Positions 1-8,875 of a stretch of DNA of 64,000 nucleotides are shown here, piece by piece. The notes under the pieces were generated by a model, which searched no databases, was not told the origin of the DNA, and saw nothing but the letters and a program-made list of their open reading frames with translations. How positions within the stretch are numbered: the first letter of the stretch is position 1; the number at the start of each line of letters is the position of its first letter. The stretch is from CF-39 sp035651155. Lineage in GTDB: Bacteria > Chloroflexota > Limnocylindria > P2-11E. The position numbers and the translations under genes are program-made. The stretch is taken from assembly GCA_035651155.1 (NCBI GenBank), contig DASRGG010000011.1, positions 62,001 through 126,000 of the forward strand, written 5' to 3'.

Positions 1-1040
1 AAGTCAGGCGGGAAGTAGTCGAGGAGCGTCCACGGCCGGCTTCCGGCGGGCCGGCGCGCGAGATGGCGCGAGTAGTTCTCGACGCCCGCGCAGGTACCGG
101 TCTCCCGCAGCATCTCGAGGTCGAAGCGCGTGCGCTGCGAGATGCGCTGCGCCTCGAGGAGGCGTCCCTTCTCCTCGAGCTCCCTGACCCGCACCTCGAG
201 CTCCGCCTCGATGTCCTTGATGGCCTCCAGCAGCTTCTCCCGCGGTGTCACGAAGTGGCGCGCCGGATAGATGTCGATGCGATCGCGCTCGGCGAGGACC
301 TCGCCCGTCAGCGGGTCGAGCTCGGTGATCCGCTCGACGTCGTCGCCGAAGAACTCGACGCGGACCGCGAGCTCCTCGTAGGAGGGCTGGATCTCGAGCG
401 TGTCGCCGAGCACCCGGAACTTTCCGCGCGACAGGTCGCTGTTCGTGCGCTCGTACTGGATGTCGACGAGGTGGCGGAGCACGGTATCGCGCCGCACGCG
501 CTCTCCCTTGCTCAGGCGGACCGTGACGGCGCCGTAGTCGACCGGCGCGCCGAGGCCGTAGATGCACGACACCGAGGCCACGATCACGACGTCGCGGCGC
601 TCGAACAGCGCGCGCGTCGCGGCGTGCCGCATGCGGTCGATCTCCTCGTTGCGAGAGGAGTCCTTCTCGATGTACGTGTCGCTGCGCGGGATGTACGCCT
701 CGGGCTGGTAGTAGTCGTAGTAGGAGACGAAGTACTCGACGGCGTTGTTCGGGAAGAACTCTTTGAACTCGCCGTAGAGCTGCGCCGCCAGCGTCTTGTT
801 GTGGGCGAGCACGAGCGAGGGCCGCCCCGCGTCGGCGATGACCTTCGCCATCGTCACCGTCTTGCCGGAGCCCGTGACGCCGTGGAGGGTCTGGTGCTTC
901 AGGCCGCGCCTGAGTCCCTCCGAGAGCTTCTCGGCCGCGACCGGCTGGTCCCCGGCGAGCGGCCATGGCAAGGCGAGCGCGAACTCCGCGCGACCGGCGG
1001 GGCGTTCGGTGGGGACCTGCAGGATCTCTCCCCGGGGCAT
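1..1040 (-). CDS. uvrB: UvrABC system protein B, N-terminal half (runs off window)
   Basis: This is the damage-recognition helicase of nucleotide excision repair, which is loaded by UvrA and recruits UvrC. The frame is open from an ATG at 1040 to the window edge, giving about 346 residues of a protein normally near 660-700. Visible: Walker A in HGVTGSGKTVTMAK (about residue 50), LAHNKTLAAQLYGEF, the beta-hairpin region EYFVSYYDYYQPEAYIPRSD, VASVSCIYGLG, and GVENYSRHL followed by LLDYFP close to the edge. The C-terminal helicase motifs and UVR domain lie outside the window. The start is set by the ATG just downstream of a LexA-type operator. It is divergent from the tadE-like gene. The identification is secure; only the truncation by the window is artificial. 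Confidence 0.96.
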   Translation of the reverse strand, partial: MPRGEILQVPTERPAGRAEFALALPWPLAGDQPVAAEKLSEGLRRGLKHQTLHGVTGSGKTVTMAKVIADAGRPSLVLAHNKTLAAQLYGEFKEFFPNNAVEYFVSYYDYYQPEAYIPRSDTYIEKDSSRNEEIDRMRHAATRALFERRDVVIVASVSCIYGLGAPVDYGAVTVRLSKGERVRRDTVLRHLVDIQYERTNSDLSRGKFRVLGDTLEIQPSYEELAVRVEFFGDDVERITELDPLTGEVLAERDRIDIYPARHFVTPREKLLEAIKDIEAELEVRVRELEEKGRLLEAQRISQRTRFDLEMLRETGTCAGVENYSRHLARRPAGSRPWTLLDYFPPD

Positions 1041-1054
1041 GGCGCCTCATTCTA

Positions 1055-1066
1055 GAACAGATGTTC
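1055..1066. promoter_or_regulatory. LexA (SOS) box upstream of uvrB
   Basis: The sequence GAACAGATGTTC is a perfect match to the Gram-positive LexA/DinR consensus GAAC-N4-GTTC. It sits 14 bp upstream of the uvrB ATG on the minus strand. uvrB is a classic SOS gene, so LexA repression is the natural reading. The region beyond it, 1067-1204, holds no gene. It contains a 7-bp inverted repeat (GACGGTC/GACCGTC, 1153-1172) of unknown meaning. Confidence 0.8.
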
Positions 1067-1204
1067 TTACGCGGTCGGCTGCTGGACGCGGCTCACTGAT
1101 GGTCGCATACCAGGCACGCGTGCCCGTGCGTTGGTGCCACAGAAGGGCTATTGACGGTCGCACAGGACCGTCCGTAGCGTCACGCGACTGGAGGAAAGGC
1201 GGCT

Positions 1205-1822
1205 CTGACGACGCTCGCGCGCTTCATCCGGGACGACACCGGTCAGAACCTCGTCGAGTTCGCCCTGCTGCTGCCGGTGCTCATGTACCTCCTCATGGGC
1301 ATCATCCAGTTCGGCTTCATCTTCGCGGCGTATCTGACGCTCAACAATGCCGTCCGCGAAGCCGCCCGCTGGGGCTCCATCTACGTCTACGACAACAGCA
1401 GCAGCGCGGCGGCGAACGACGGAATCCGCAACGACGGCATCGTCGACCGGATCATCCAGTCGCGCGGCATCCTCAACATGGCGGCCCGCGGGTCGTCCAC
1501 CTCGACGTTCGACACGACCAGCAGCGGCACGCTCGGTTCGCCGAGCACGTCGTGCCCGGAGCCGACGCCCACGCCGGTGCTCGGCTACTGGTACGGCGCC
1601 AGCGGTAGCTCGTATCCCGACGTGACGATCTGCTACGCGATCCCGGCGGGCGTCACCGCGAATGACCCCCGCCGGGGCTATTACCTCGACGTCGAGGCCT
1701 GGTACCACGTCACGGTATGGGTCCCACTGCTGGATCAGTTCCTACCGAACGACCCGTCGAAGGGCTCCGGGGCATCGCAGTGGATCCGCCTGCCCGGGCG
1801 CATCACGGTCGTCGTCAACTGA
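1205..1822 (+). CDS. TadE-like pilus assembly protein
   Basis: A pseudopilin-like membrane protein of the Tad (tight adherence, Flp pilus) system. The TadE signature begins at GQNLVEFALLLPVLMYLLMG, a hydrophobic helix with the conserved Glu after a short basic, charged N-terminus (LTTLARFIRDDT). The rest is extracytoplasmic, Ser/Thr-rich and about 150 residues long. No ATG, GTG or TTG exists in frame between the upstream stop at 1175 and a GTG at 1277, and starting at 1277 would cut the signature helix. A CTG at 1205 follows a GGAGGAAAGG ribosome-binding site (1190-1199) and restores the domain, giving 205 residues. cpaB follows 57 bp downstream. No other tad genes are in the window. Confidence 0.82.
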   Translation: MTTLARFIRDDTGQNLVEFALLLPVLMYLLMGIIQFGFIFAAYLTLNNAVREAARWGSIYVYDNSSSAAANDGIRNDGIVDRIIQSRGILNMAARGSSTSTFDTTSSGTLGSPSTSCPEPTPTPVLGYWYGASGSSYPDVTICYAIPAGVTANDPRRGYYLDVEAWYHVTVWVPLLDQFLPNDPSKGSGASQWIRLPGRITVVVN

Positions 1823-1879
1823 CGGGTCATCATCTAGAGTCCGCTCACACAGGGACGCAGAAGAGGAGAGGGAAGACAG

Positions 1880-2665
1880 GTGCAGGACGGTTCTAAACGG
1901 CGCGCTCGGCTGATCCTCATCATCGGCGTCGTGCTCGCGCTCTTCGCGGGCGCGGGGACATTCTTCTACGCGTCGAGCGCGCAGACCGCGCCGGCGCCGG
2001 TCATCCAGACCACTCCCGTTCTCGTCGCGGCCCGTGAGATCCCGGCCAAGACCACCCTCACCGCCGCCGACCTCAAGGTCCAGGACTACAACGTCGACGC
2101 GAAGCCCGTCGCGGCGCTCGCCAGGCCGGAAGACGCCGTCGGCAAGGTGACGGTGCAGGCGATCAGCGTGGGCGAGCCGCTGCTCCCGACGAAGTTCGCC
2201 GACCCGAAGAGCCCGACCTTCGTCGTCATCCCGGCCTCCTTCCTCGACGCGAGCGGAGCGATCAAGAGCGACACGCCGAACCTGCGCGCGATGTCGATCA
2301 CGGTCCCGGACGCGAACGCCGTCGGCGGCGCCGTCCAGCCCGGCGACATCGTCGACATCCTGTTCACGCTGCAGTTCGACCCGGTGAAGTTCATCAGCAA
2401 GCCCAAGCCGGAGCAGACCAGCGACTTCAGCGCGAAGATCATCCTCGAGCGGGTCGCGGTCCTCGCGCGGCTGAACAACGTCTACACGATCCGCGTGGAC
2501 ACCGTGACCGCCGAGCGCATCGCGTACCTGCAGGCGTCCGGCGGGCAGCTCGCGTTCCTGCTGCGCGCGCCCAAGGACGAGCGCGCCGCGGGCACGACGG
2601 GCACGACGTTCGGAGACATCGAGACCGCGTTCAAGCTGAAGATCCCGGAGAAGATCACGCCCTAG
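1880..2665 (+). CDS. cpaB: CpaB/RcpC-type Flp pilus assembly protein
   Basis: A 261-residue protein with an N-terminal membrane anchor (LILIIGVVLALFAGAGTFFY, about residues 11-30) and an SAF-type domain (PVLVAAREIPAKTTLTAADL, about 46-65; then GKVTVQAISVGEPLL). CpaB/RcpC proteins are periplasmic or exterior components of the Tad pilus assembly machine that bind the cell wall. The GTG start at 1880 follows a purine-rich GAGGAGAGGGAAG stretch. The upstream neighbour is the tadE-like gene, so the two probably form a small pilus transcription unit. The 3' end overlaps the 3' end of convergent coaE by 11 bp. Confidence 0.85.
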   Translation: MQDGSKRRARLILIIGVVLALFAGAGTFFYASSAQTAPAPVIQTTPVLVAAREIPAKTTLTAADLKVQDYNVDAKPVAALARPEDAVGKVTVQAISVGEPLLPTKFADPKSPTFVVIPASFLDASGAIKSDTPNLRAMSITVPDANAVGGAVQPGDIVDILFTLQFDPVKFISKPKPEQTSDFSAKIILERVAVLARLNNVYTIRVDTVTAERIAYLQASGGQLAFLLRAPKDERAAGTTGTTFGDIETAFKLKIPEKITP

Positions 2666-3263
2666 CCCGCGACCAGGCCTCGCGAGCTTGCTCCCTCGTC
2701 CGGTCGCGGTCGGCGTCGTTCACGATGACGACGTCGGCCGCGGACCGGAACTCCTCTTCCGTCCGCTGTCGCGCCAGACGCAGCTCGGCCTCCGCCCGCG
2801 GCAGGCCCCGCGCCTCGAGGCGCCGCAGGATCTCCTCGCGCGGCGCGACCACGACCCAGATCTCGTCACAGACGTCGCGCAGGCTGGACTCGAGGAGCTT
2901 GATCGCCTCGACGACCAGCACGTCGCCGTCTCTCAGCATCTTGCGGGCTTCGAGGATCCTCGCGATGACCCGGGGATGCATGATGCGTTCGAGCTTCGCG
3001 AGCTTCTCCGGATCGGCGAACACCTCCTCCGCGAGCTTGCGGCGGTCGATCTCCCTATCGTCGCCGAGCACCTTCGTGCCGAACGTCTGCACGATCGCGC
3101 TGTAGCCGGTCGTGCCGCGCGACTGCTCGTCGTGCACCAGCGCGTCCGCGTCGAGGACCTTGGCGCCCAGCTCGCGCAGCATGGCCGCGACGGTCGACTT
3201 CCCCGCCCCGATGGGTCCGGTGAGCCCGACGACGCGCGGCGAGCCCGTCTTCGCGTCGCTCAC
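2655..3263 (-). CDS. coaE: Dephospho-CoA kinase
   Basis: Catalyses the last step of coenzyme A synthesis, ATP-dependent phosphorylation of the 3'-hydroxyl of dephospho-CoA. P-loop GLTGPIGAGKST lies near the N-terminus, followed by DADALVHDEQ and the LERIMHPRVI and VVVVAPREEILRRL blocks typical of CoaE. The length of 202 residues is normal. I chose the GTG at 3263 because its GTGA overlaps the ABC-F stop codon, which implies translational coupling. A GTG eight codons upstream (3287) is an alternative. It ends in an 11-bp convergent overlap with cpaB. Confidence 0.94.
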   Translation of the reverse strand: MSDAKTGSPRVVGLTGPIGAGKSTVAAMLRELGAKVLDADALVHDEQSRGTTGYSAIVQTFGTKVLGDDREIDRRKLAEEVFADPEKLAKLERIMHPRVIARILEARKMLRDGDVLVVEAIKLLESSLRDVCDEIWVVVAPREEILRRLEARGLPRAEAELRLARQRTEEEFRSAADVVIVNDADRDRTREQAREAWSRARA

Positions 3264-5236
3264 CGCTCCTCGCTCGCCTTCGTCCACTCGTCGTAGAGCT
3301 CGCGGAGCGACCGCTCGAGCGCGGCGTGCTCCTCGCCCACGCGTCGCGTCTCCATGTAGTTCCCGCTCTGCGCGACGCGCGCGACCTGCTCCGTCAGCTG
3401 CCGAAGCTGCAGCTCCATCGCTTCGATGCGCGCTTCAAGGGCGCGAAGCCCGCTCACACGTCGTACCGCCGACGCGCGCTGCGACGACCGGCCGAGAGCC
3501 GGCGATGGCGCGGGCGCCGAGCGAGCCCGAGGCACCGAGGGCCCCCGCGCGGCGGGGGACCCCGCGGCGCCCAAGGCGCGGGGTGCGCCGCGATGAGACG
3601 GTTTCGATGCCTCGGGCTCGCGACCGCCCGCCGCGTAGGCGACGACGGGCGGCTCGCGTCCCGCGGCGCGCTCGCGCTGGTACGCGCTCCAGTTCCCCTC
3701 GAAGCGACGGAGCACGCCGTCACCGACCAGCCACAGCTCGGTGGCGAGCTTGTCCACGAAGTAGCGGTCGTGCGATATGACCACGATCGTCCCCGCGAAC
3801 TCGCGCAGCACTGATTCGAGCTGCTCGCGCGCCGCGAGATCGAGGTGGTTCGTCGGCTCGTCGAGCACCAGCAGATTCGCCTCACGGACCGAGAGCCGCG
3901 CGAGCGCGAGGCGGGATCGCTCGCCGCCGGAGAGCGCGCCGACCGCACGATCGACGTCGTCTCCGCGGAACAGGAAACGCGCGAGGAGGTCACGCGCCTC
4001 CTGGTCGGAGAGGCCGCTCGACGCGCGCATCGTCTCGAGCACCGTCGCGGTCCCGGTGATCTCGGCCTGCGCCTGCGCGAGGTACGCGACGCGCACCATC
4101 GGCGCGGCCGACACGTAGCCGTCGAGCGCCGGAATCTCGCCGAGGAGCGTCCGCACGAGCGTGGTCTTCCCCGCTCCATTCGGCCCAACGACGGCGACGC
4201 GCGCGTCGCGTCCGATCCGGATCGGCCCGGTACGCACGACGGGTTCGCCGTAGCCCGCCGCGAGCGAGGTCGTCTCGAGCACGGTCTCGCTCCCGAGATC
4301 CGCCGCGTCGAGCCGCCAGGTATGTCTCGCGTCGCCGGTCGGCGCCGCGATGCGCTCGACCCGCGCGAGCCTTTTGCCGCGCCCGCGGGCCTCCTTCGAG
4401 CGCTGCCCCGCGCCGTAGCGGCGGATGAACTCCTCGGTCCGGGCGATCTCCACCGCCTGCCGCGCCGCGGCCGTCGTCTGCGCGGCCTCGCGATCCGCGC
4501 GCTGCCGCGCGTAATGCGTGTACGACCCGCGGTACTCGACCACGGTGCGGTCCTCGATCGAGAGTGTGCGCGAGGTGACCTTGTCCAGGAACCAGCGGTC
4601 GTGCGAGCTGACCACGGCGGTCACGTCGCGCTCGACGAGGAACCGTTCGAGCCATTCCAGGGCGGCGACGTCGAGATGGTTCGTGGGCTCGTCGAGCAGC
4701 AGGATGTCCGGATCGTCGAGCAGCAGGCGCGCGAGCCCGAGCCGGGTGCGCTCGCCGCCGGAAAGCGTGGCGACCTCGCGCTGCGTGAGGTCCGCGAGGC
4801 CGAGGCCCGCGAGCACGCGCCGGAGCGTCGCCTCGAAGTCGTACCCGCCGGCGTGATCGAAGTGGTGCTGCAGGTCGGCGTAGCGCTCCAGGGCCTCCTG
4901 GTCCGCGTCGCCGAGACCGTGCTCGAGCGCACGGAGCTCGGCCTCGAGCTCGCGCAGGTGCGCCGCGGCGCCGCGCGCGTGCTCCTCGACGGTGCCGGTC
5001 GCGTCCTCGAGCAGCTCTTGCCGCAGGAACCCCACGCGCGTGCCGCGCGCGTACGCGACGATGCCTCCGTCCGGCTCGTCGAAGCCCGCGACGATGCGGA
5101 GCAGGCTCGTCTTCCCGGTGCCGTTCGGGCCGACCAGGCCGACGCGGTCGCCTTGCGCGACCCGGAAGGACACGTCGTGCAGCAGCTCGCGATCGCCGAA
5201 CCAGCGTCCGACGGCCTGGACCGAAACGAGGCTCAT
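3260..5236 (-). CDS. ABC-F family ATP-binding protein
   Basis: A soluble protein with two ABC modules and no membrane domain, the ABC-F family of ribosome-associated ATPases (translation factors or antibiotic protection). Module 1 has GLVGPNGTGKTSLLR and TLSGGERTRLGLARLLLDDP with LLLDEPTNHLD. Module 2 has VVGPNGAGKTTLVR and ALSGGERSRLALARL with a second LVLDEPTNHLD. A long inter-domain linker separates them. The C-terminus is a low-complexity Ala/Pro/Arg-rich stretch followed by a coiled-coil (RALEARIEAMELQLRQLTEQ), as in the Uup/YdiF-type C-terminal domain. It is 658 residues long. The start is the ATG at 5236, 7 bp after the mutM stop. The exact ABC-F subfamily is not assigned. Confidence 0.92.
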   Translation of the reverse strand: MSLVSVQAVGRWFGDRELLHDVSFRVAQGDRVGLVGPNGTGKTSLLRIVAGFDEPDGGIVAYARGTRVGFLRQELLEDATGTVEEHARGAAAHLRELEAELRALEHGLGDADQEALERYADLQHHFDHAGGYDFEATLRRVLAGLGLADLTQREVATLSGGERTRLGLARLLLDDPDILLLDEPTNHLDVAALEWLERFLVERDVTAVVSSHDRWFLDKVTSRTLSIEDRTVVEYRGSYTHYARQRADREAAQTTAAARQAVEIARTEEFIRRYGAGQRSKEARGRGKRLARVERIAAPTGDARHTWRLDAADLGSETVLETTSLAAGYGEPVVRTGPIRIGRDARVAVVGPNGAGKTTLVRTLLGEIPALDGYVSAAPMVRVAYLAQAQAEITGTATVLETMRASSGLSDQEARDLLARFLFRGDDVDRAVGALSGGERSRLALARLSVREANLLVLDEPTNHLDLAAREQLESVLREFAGTIVVISHDRYFVDKLATELWLVGDGVLRRFEGNWSAYQRERAAGREPPVVAYAAGGREPEASKPSHRGAPRALGAAGSPAARGPSVPRARSAPAPSPALGRSSQRASAVRRVSGLRALEARIEAMELQLRQLTEQVARVAQSGNYMETRRVGEEHAALERSLRELYDEWTKASEER

Positions 5237-5243
5237 GTCATCC

Positions 5244-6110
5244 TCATGATGCCGGTGCGCGCTGGCAGCGGGGGCAGTGGAACGTGCCGCGGCCGCCGAC
5301 CACGGTGCGGACGATGGCCCGGCCGCAGCGCGGGCACGGCTCGCCCGCGCGGTCGTACGCGTTGAACTCCCGCTGCATCCGTCCGGCGTTCCCGCGCGCG
5401 TCACGGTAGTCGCGGCGCGACGCCCCGCCGAAGCGGATCCCCTTGCGCAGCACCCAGCGGATGGCCTCGTGCAGCCGCGCCGCCTCCGCGGGCCGCAGCG
5501 AGCCCGCCGCACGCGATGGGTGGATGCGCGCGCGCCAGAGGGCCTCGATCGCGTAGATGTTCCCGATGCCCGCGATGGCGCGCTGATCGAGCAGCAGCGG
5601 CTTGATCGCGGCGCGCGGCCGGTGGCGGAACAGCTCCGCGAGCCAGGACGCGGTGAAGCGCCGCGACAGCGGCTCGATCCCGAGCGCGCGGTGCAGCGGC
5701 ATCTTCGCGGCGCCGCGCGCGGGAGCCTTCTCGCGCAGCTCGTCGAGCGCGACGATCGCCATGCGGCCGAACTTACGGGTATCGGCGAAGCGAAGGAGCG
5801 TGCCGTCGCGGAAGCGCAGCAGCGCGCGCGTGTGGGGATCGTCCGGTGCGTCGCCCGTTCGGAAGAGCAGCTTGCCGGTCATGCGCAGCGAGACGATGAG
5901 CGCCTCCGCGCTGTCGAGCTCCAGCACGACGAACTTGCCACGGCGTCCGACCGACGCGATGCGTCGGCCGGCGAGACGCGCGGCCACGTGCGCGGGGGGC
6001 ATCGGTTCGGTGAGGCGATGCCAGTACGACTCGAAGTCCGCGATGCGCCGGCCGACGACGAGACGGCGGAGCTGCCGCGCGATGGTCTCGACCTCCGGAA
6101 GCTCAGGCAT
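5244..6110 (-). CDS. mutM: Formamidopyrimidine-DNA glycosylase (Fpg/MutM)
   Basis: A base-excision repair enzyme that removes oxidised purines (8-oxoguanine, FapyG) and nicks the abasic site. The mature N-terminus after Met is PELPEVET, carrying the catalytic Pro and Glu. The beta-loop lysine lies in GRRGKFVVLEL. The helix-two-turn-helix region includes LLLDQRAIAGIGNIYAIEALW. A C-terminal zinc finger is visible as CPRCGRAIVRT followed by GRGTFHCPRC. At 288 residues it has normal length. It lies 20 bp downstream of polA on the same strand and 7 bp before the ABC-F gene, so it is probably part of a polA-mutM-ABCF-coaE operon. Confidence 0.97.
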   Translation of the reverse strand: MPELPEVETIARQLRRLVVGRRIADFESYWHRLTEPMPPAHVAARLAGRRIASVGRRGKFVVLELDSAEALIVSLRMTGKLLFRTGDAPDDPHTRALLRFRDGTLLRFADTRKFGRMAIVALDELREKAPARGAAKMPLHRALGIEPLSRRFTASWLAELFRHRPRAAIKPLLLDQRAIAGIGNIYAIEALWRARIHPSRAAGSLRPAEAARLHEAIRWVLRKGIRFGGASRRDYRDARGNAGRMQREFNAYDRAGEPCPRCGRAIVRTVVGGRGTFHCPRCQRAPAS

Positions 6111-6130
6111 GCGACGTGGGCGACGAGCGG

Positions 6131-8854
6131 TCAGGCAGGGGCGGGGACCTGCATCCGGGTCATCTCGTCCCAGTTCGCGCCGCTGCGCACGTCCACGACG
6201 AGCGGTACGTCGAGCTCGTAGGCGCGCGACATCTCGTCGCACAGGATGCAGGCGACCTCGTCGACCTCTGTCTTGGGCACCTCGGCCACGAGCTCGTCGT
6301 GCACCTGCAGCAGCACGCGCGCCCGCAAACCGCCGGCCGCGAGCCGGTCGTACACGCGGCGCATCGCGATCTTCATGATGTCCGCCGCGGTGCCCTGGAT
6401 CGGCATGTTGATCGCCATGCGCTCGGCGGCGTTGCGGATCGCGCTGTTCGGGCTGGCCATGTCGGCGATGTACCGGCGCCGGCCGAGCAGCGTCTCGACG
6501 TATCCGCGCTCCATGCAGAACGCCTTCGTCTCGATGACGTAGCGCCGGACCTGCGCGTAGCGCTTGAAGTACTCGTCGATGAAGCGCTGCGCCTCCTCGC
6601 GCGGCATCTTCATGCGCCACGCGAGTCCGAAGTCGCTCATCCCGTAGACGATCCCGAAGTTGAGCATCTTCGCGACGTCGCGCTGCTCGCGCGTGACCTT
6701 GTCCTCGGGCACGCCGAATCCCGCCGCCGCCGTGCGTCGATGGACGTCGGCGCCCTCGCGGAACGCCTTGGTGAGCTCGGGGTCGCCGGAGACGTGCGCG
6801 AGGACGCGCAGCTCGATCTGCGAGTAGTCCGCGGCCACGAGCGCGAGGTCCGGCCCGCCCGCGACGAACGCGCGGCGGATGCGGCGGCCCAGCGGCGTGC
6901 GGATCGGGATGTTCTGGAGGTTGGGGTTCTTGCTCGAGAGCCGTCCTGTCGCGGCCACGGCCTGATCGAACGTGGTATGGATGCGGCGGGTCTCGGGGTC
7001 GATGAGCGCGCCGAGCCCCTCGGCGTACGTCGACCGGAGCTTCTCGATCTCGCGGTACTCGAGGATCTTTTCGACGACCGGATGCACGCCCCGGAGCTCC
7101 TCGAGGACCGTCGCGTCCGTCGAGTACCCGGTCGCGGTCCGCCGTCCGCGCGGCAGCCTCAGCTCCTCGAAGAGGAGCGACGCGAGCTGCTTGGTCGAGT
7201 TGATGGCGAACTCGTGGCCGACCGAGTCGTACGCCTCGCGCTCGATGCGCGCGACCTCGCGCGCGAACTCCTCGCCGAGCGAGCGCAGGTACTGCACGTC
7301 GACGGCGATGCCCGCCTCTTCCATCTCGACGAGCACGTCGACCAGCGGCAGCTCCACGGTCTCGAAGAGCCGCCGCATCTCGAGCTGGTCGAGGTCCCGG
7401 TCGAAGAGCGTGCCGAGCCGCGCCGCCGCGACCGCGCCCGCTCCGGCGCGCGCGAGACGCTCTTCGAGCGTGGCGACGCGATTCGGGTCCTTGCGGTCCG
7501 CCACCGGCAGCGCGGGCACCTCGAGCTTCAGCCGTTCGGCGGCGAGATCCTCGAGCGCGTGGTAGCGGCGGCTCGCGTTCACGAGGTACGAGGCGAGCAT
7601 CGTGTCCATAGTCACGCCGCGAAGCTCGGCGCCCGCGCGCCGCAGCGCGCGCCGCGCGGTCTTCGCGTCGTGCACGGTCTTCCGCACGCGCGCGTCGGAC
7701 GCGAGCGCGGCGATGGCCGGCGGGAGCCCGCCCGAGGCGGGCAGGTACCACGCGCGCTCGCCGACCGCGATACCGAGACCGACGAGGTCGGGATGCCGGT
7801 GGATCTCGACGTCGGCGTGCAGCGCGACGGAGCCGGCGTCGCGCGCGATCTTCGCGACCTCTTCGCCTTCGGCCGCGCCGAGCAGCGCGGTGTCCACCGG
7901 CGGCGGAGTCGACGGCGCGGGATCGAGGCCGAGCGCCAGCTGTCCGGGCCTCGCCGGCGCGGTCACGATCGGACCCCCGGCGAGGTTCGCGTCGGCGGGC
8001 GGCAGGCGCGGGATCAGGCTGCGGAACTCCAGTTCGCGGAAGAGCTCGAGCACCGCGGCGCGGTCGTAGCCGCGCCATTTCGTGCGATCGATCTCGAGAG
8101 TGACCGGCAGATCGGTGACGATCGTGGCCATCTCACGGCTCTCGAAGACCTGCTCGCGATGCGCGGCGAGCGCCTCGCGCAGCTTCGGCGTGAAGCGCGA
8201 CAGATCCGCGTACACGCCTTCGAGGCTCCCGTTCTCGGCGATGAGCTTGGCCGCGGTCTTTTCGCCCACGCCCGGGACGCCCGGGATGTTGTCGCTCGTG
8301 TCGCCCTTGAGCGCCTTGAAGTCGACCATCTGCGCTGGCCGGAGTCCGTAGCGCTCCGCGATCTTCGCCTCGTCGTAGACGACCGTGTTCTGGAAGCCCA
8401 TGCGCGTCGTGAAGAGCTTCACGTGCGGCGTGACGAGCTGGAGCGGGTCCAGGTCGCCCGACACGATGATCGCCTCCAGGCCGGCCTCCTCGGCCTGGCG
8501 CGCGAGCGCGCCGATGACGTCGTCGGCCTCGAACCCGGGCAGCGAGTAGATCGGGACGCCGAAGCGGTCGAGGATCTCCTTGCAGCGCTCGATCTGCGGG
8601 CGCAGCTCGTCGGGCATGGGCTTGCGCGTGGCCTTGTAGGTCGCGTCCCTTTCGTGTCTGAAGGTCTTGCCGGGCAGGTCGACGGCCGCTGCGATGTGCT
8701 GCGGCTTGATCTCCTCGATCGCCTTCAGGAAGATCGACGCGAAGCCGAACGTGGCGTTCGACAGCTCCCCCTTCGTCGTCGTCAGCGGCGGGATCGCGAA
8801 GAACCCGCGGTAGATGAGGGAGTTGGAGTCGATGAGGATGAGGCGCTCGCGCAT
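6131..8854 (-). CDS. polA: DNA polymerase I
   Basis: A 907-residue family A polymerase for Okazaki-fragment processing and repair. The N-terminal 5'-3' exonuclease domain starts RLILIDSNSLIYRGFFAIP and includes GFEADDVIGALA, SGDLDPLQLV and GDTSDNIPGVPGVGEKTA. The central 3'-5' exonuclease-like domain (about 310-480) lacks the Asp-x-Glu of exo I; the segment reads VALHADVEIHRHP, so proofreading is probably absent, as in Taq-type enzymes. The polymerase domain has motif A ADYSQIELRVLAHVSGD, motif B KMLNFGIVYGMSDFG and motif C QVHDELVAEV. It follows the anti-sigma gene by 21 bp on the same strand. Confidence 0.97.
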   Translation of the reverse strand: MRERLILIDSNSLIYRGFFAIPPLTTTKGELSNATFGFASIFLKAIEEIKPQHIAAAVDLPGKTFRHERDATYKATRKPMPDELRPQIERCKEILDRFGVPIYSLPGFEADDVIGALARQAEEAGLEAIIVSGDLDPLQLVTPHVKLFTTRMGFQNTVVYDEAKIAERYGLRPAQMVDFKALKGDTSDNIPGVPGVGEKTAAKLIAENGSLEGVYADLSRFTPKLREALAAHREQVFESREMATIVTDLPVTLEIDRTKWRGYDRAAVLELFRELEFRSLIPRLPPADANLAGGPIVTAPARPGQLALGLDPAPSTPPPVDTALLGAAEGEEVAKIARDAGSVALHADVEIHRHPDLVGLGIAVGERAWYLPASGGLPPAIAALASDARVRKTVHDAKTARRALRRAGAELRGVTMDTMLASYLVNASRRYHALEDLAAERLKLEVPALPVADRKDPNRVATLEERLARAGAGAVAAARLGTLFDRDLDQLEMRRLFETVELPLVDVLVEMEEAGIAVDVQYLRSLGEEFAREVARIEREAYDSVGHEFAINSTKQLASLLFEELRLPRGRRTATGYSTDATVLEELRGVHPVVEKILEYREIEKLRSTYAEGLGALIDPETRRIHTTFDQAVAATGRLSSKNPNLQNIPIRTPLGRRIRRAFVAGGPDLALVAADYSQIELRVLAHVSGDPELTKAFREGADVHRRTAAAGFGVPEDKVTREQRDVAKMLNFGIVYGMSDFGLAWRMKMPREEAQRFIDEYFKRYAQVRRYVIETKAFCMERGYVETLLGRRRYIADMASPNSAIRNAAERMAINMPIQGTAADIMKIAMRRVYDRLAAGGLRARVLLQVHDELVAEVPKTEVDEVACILCDEMSRAYELDVPLVVDVRSGANWDEMTRMQVPAPA

Positions 8855-8875
8855 CGTTCGAGTATGAACGCCGCG

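Noticed and set aside
1277..1279. GTG 1277 as start of the tadE-like gene
   Set aside because: It cuts the conserved hydrophobic signature in half and has no SD at proper distance.
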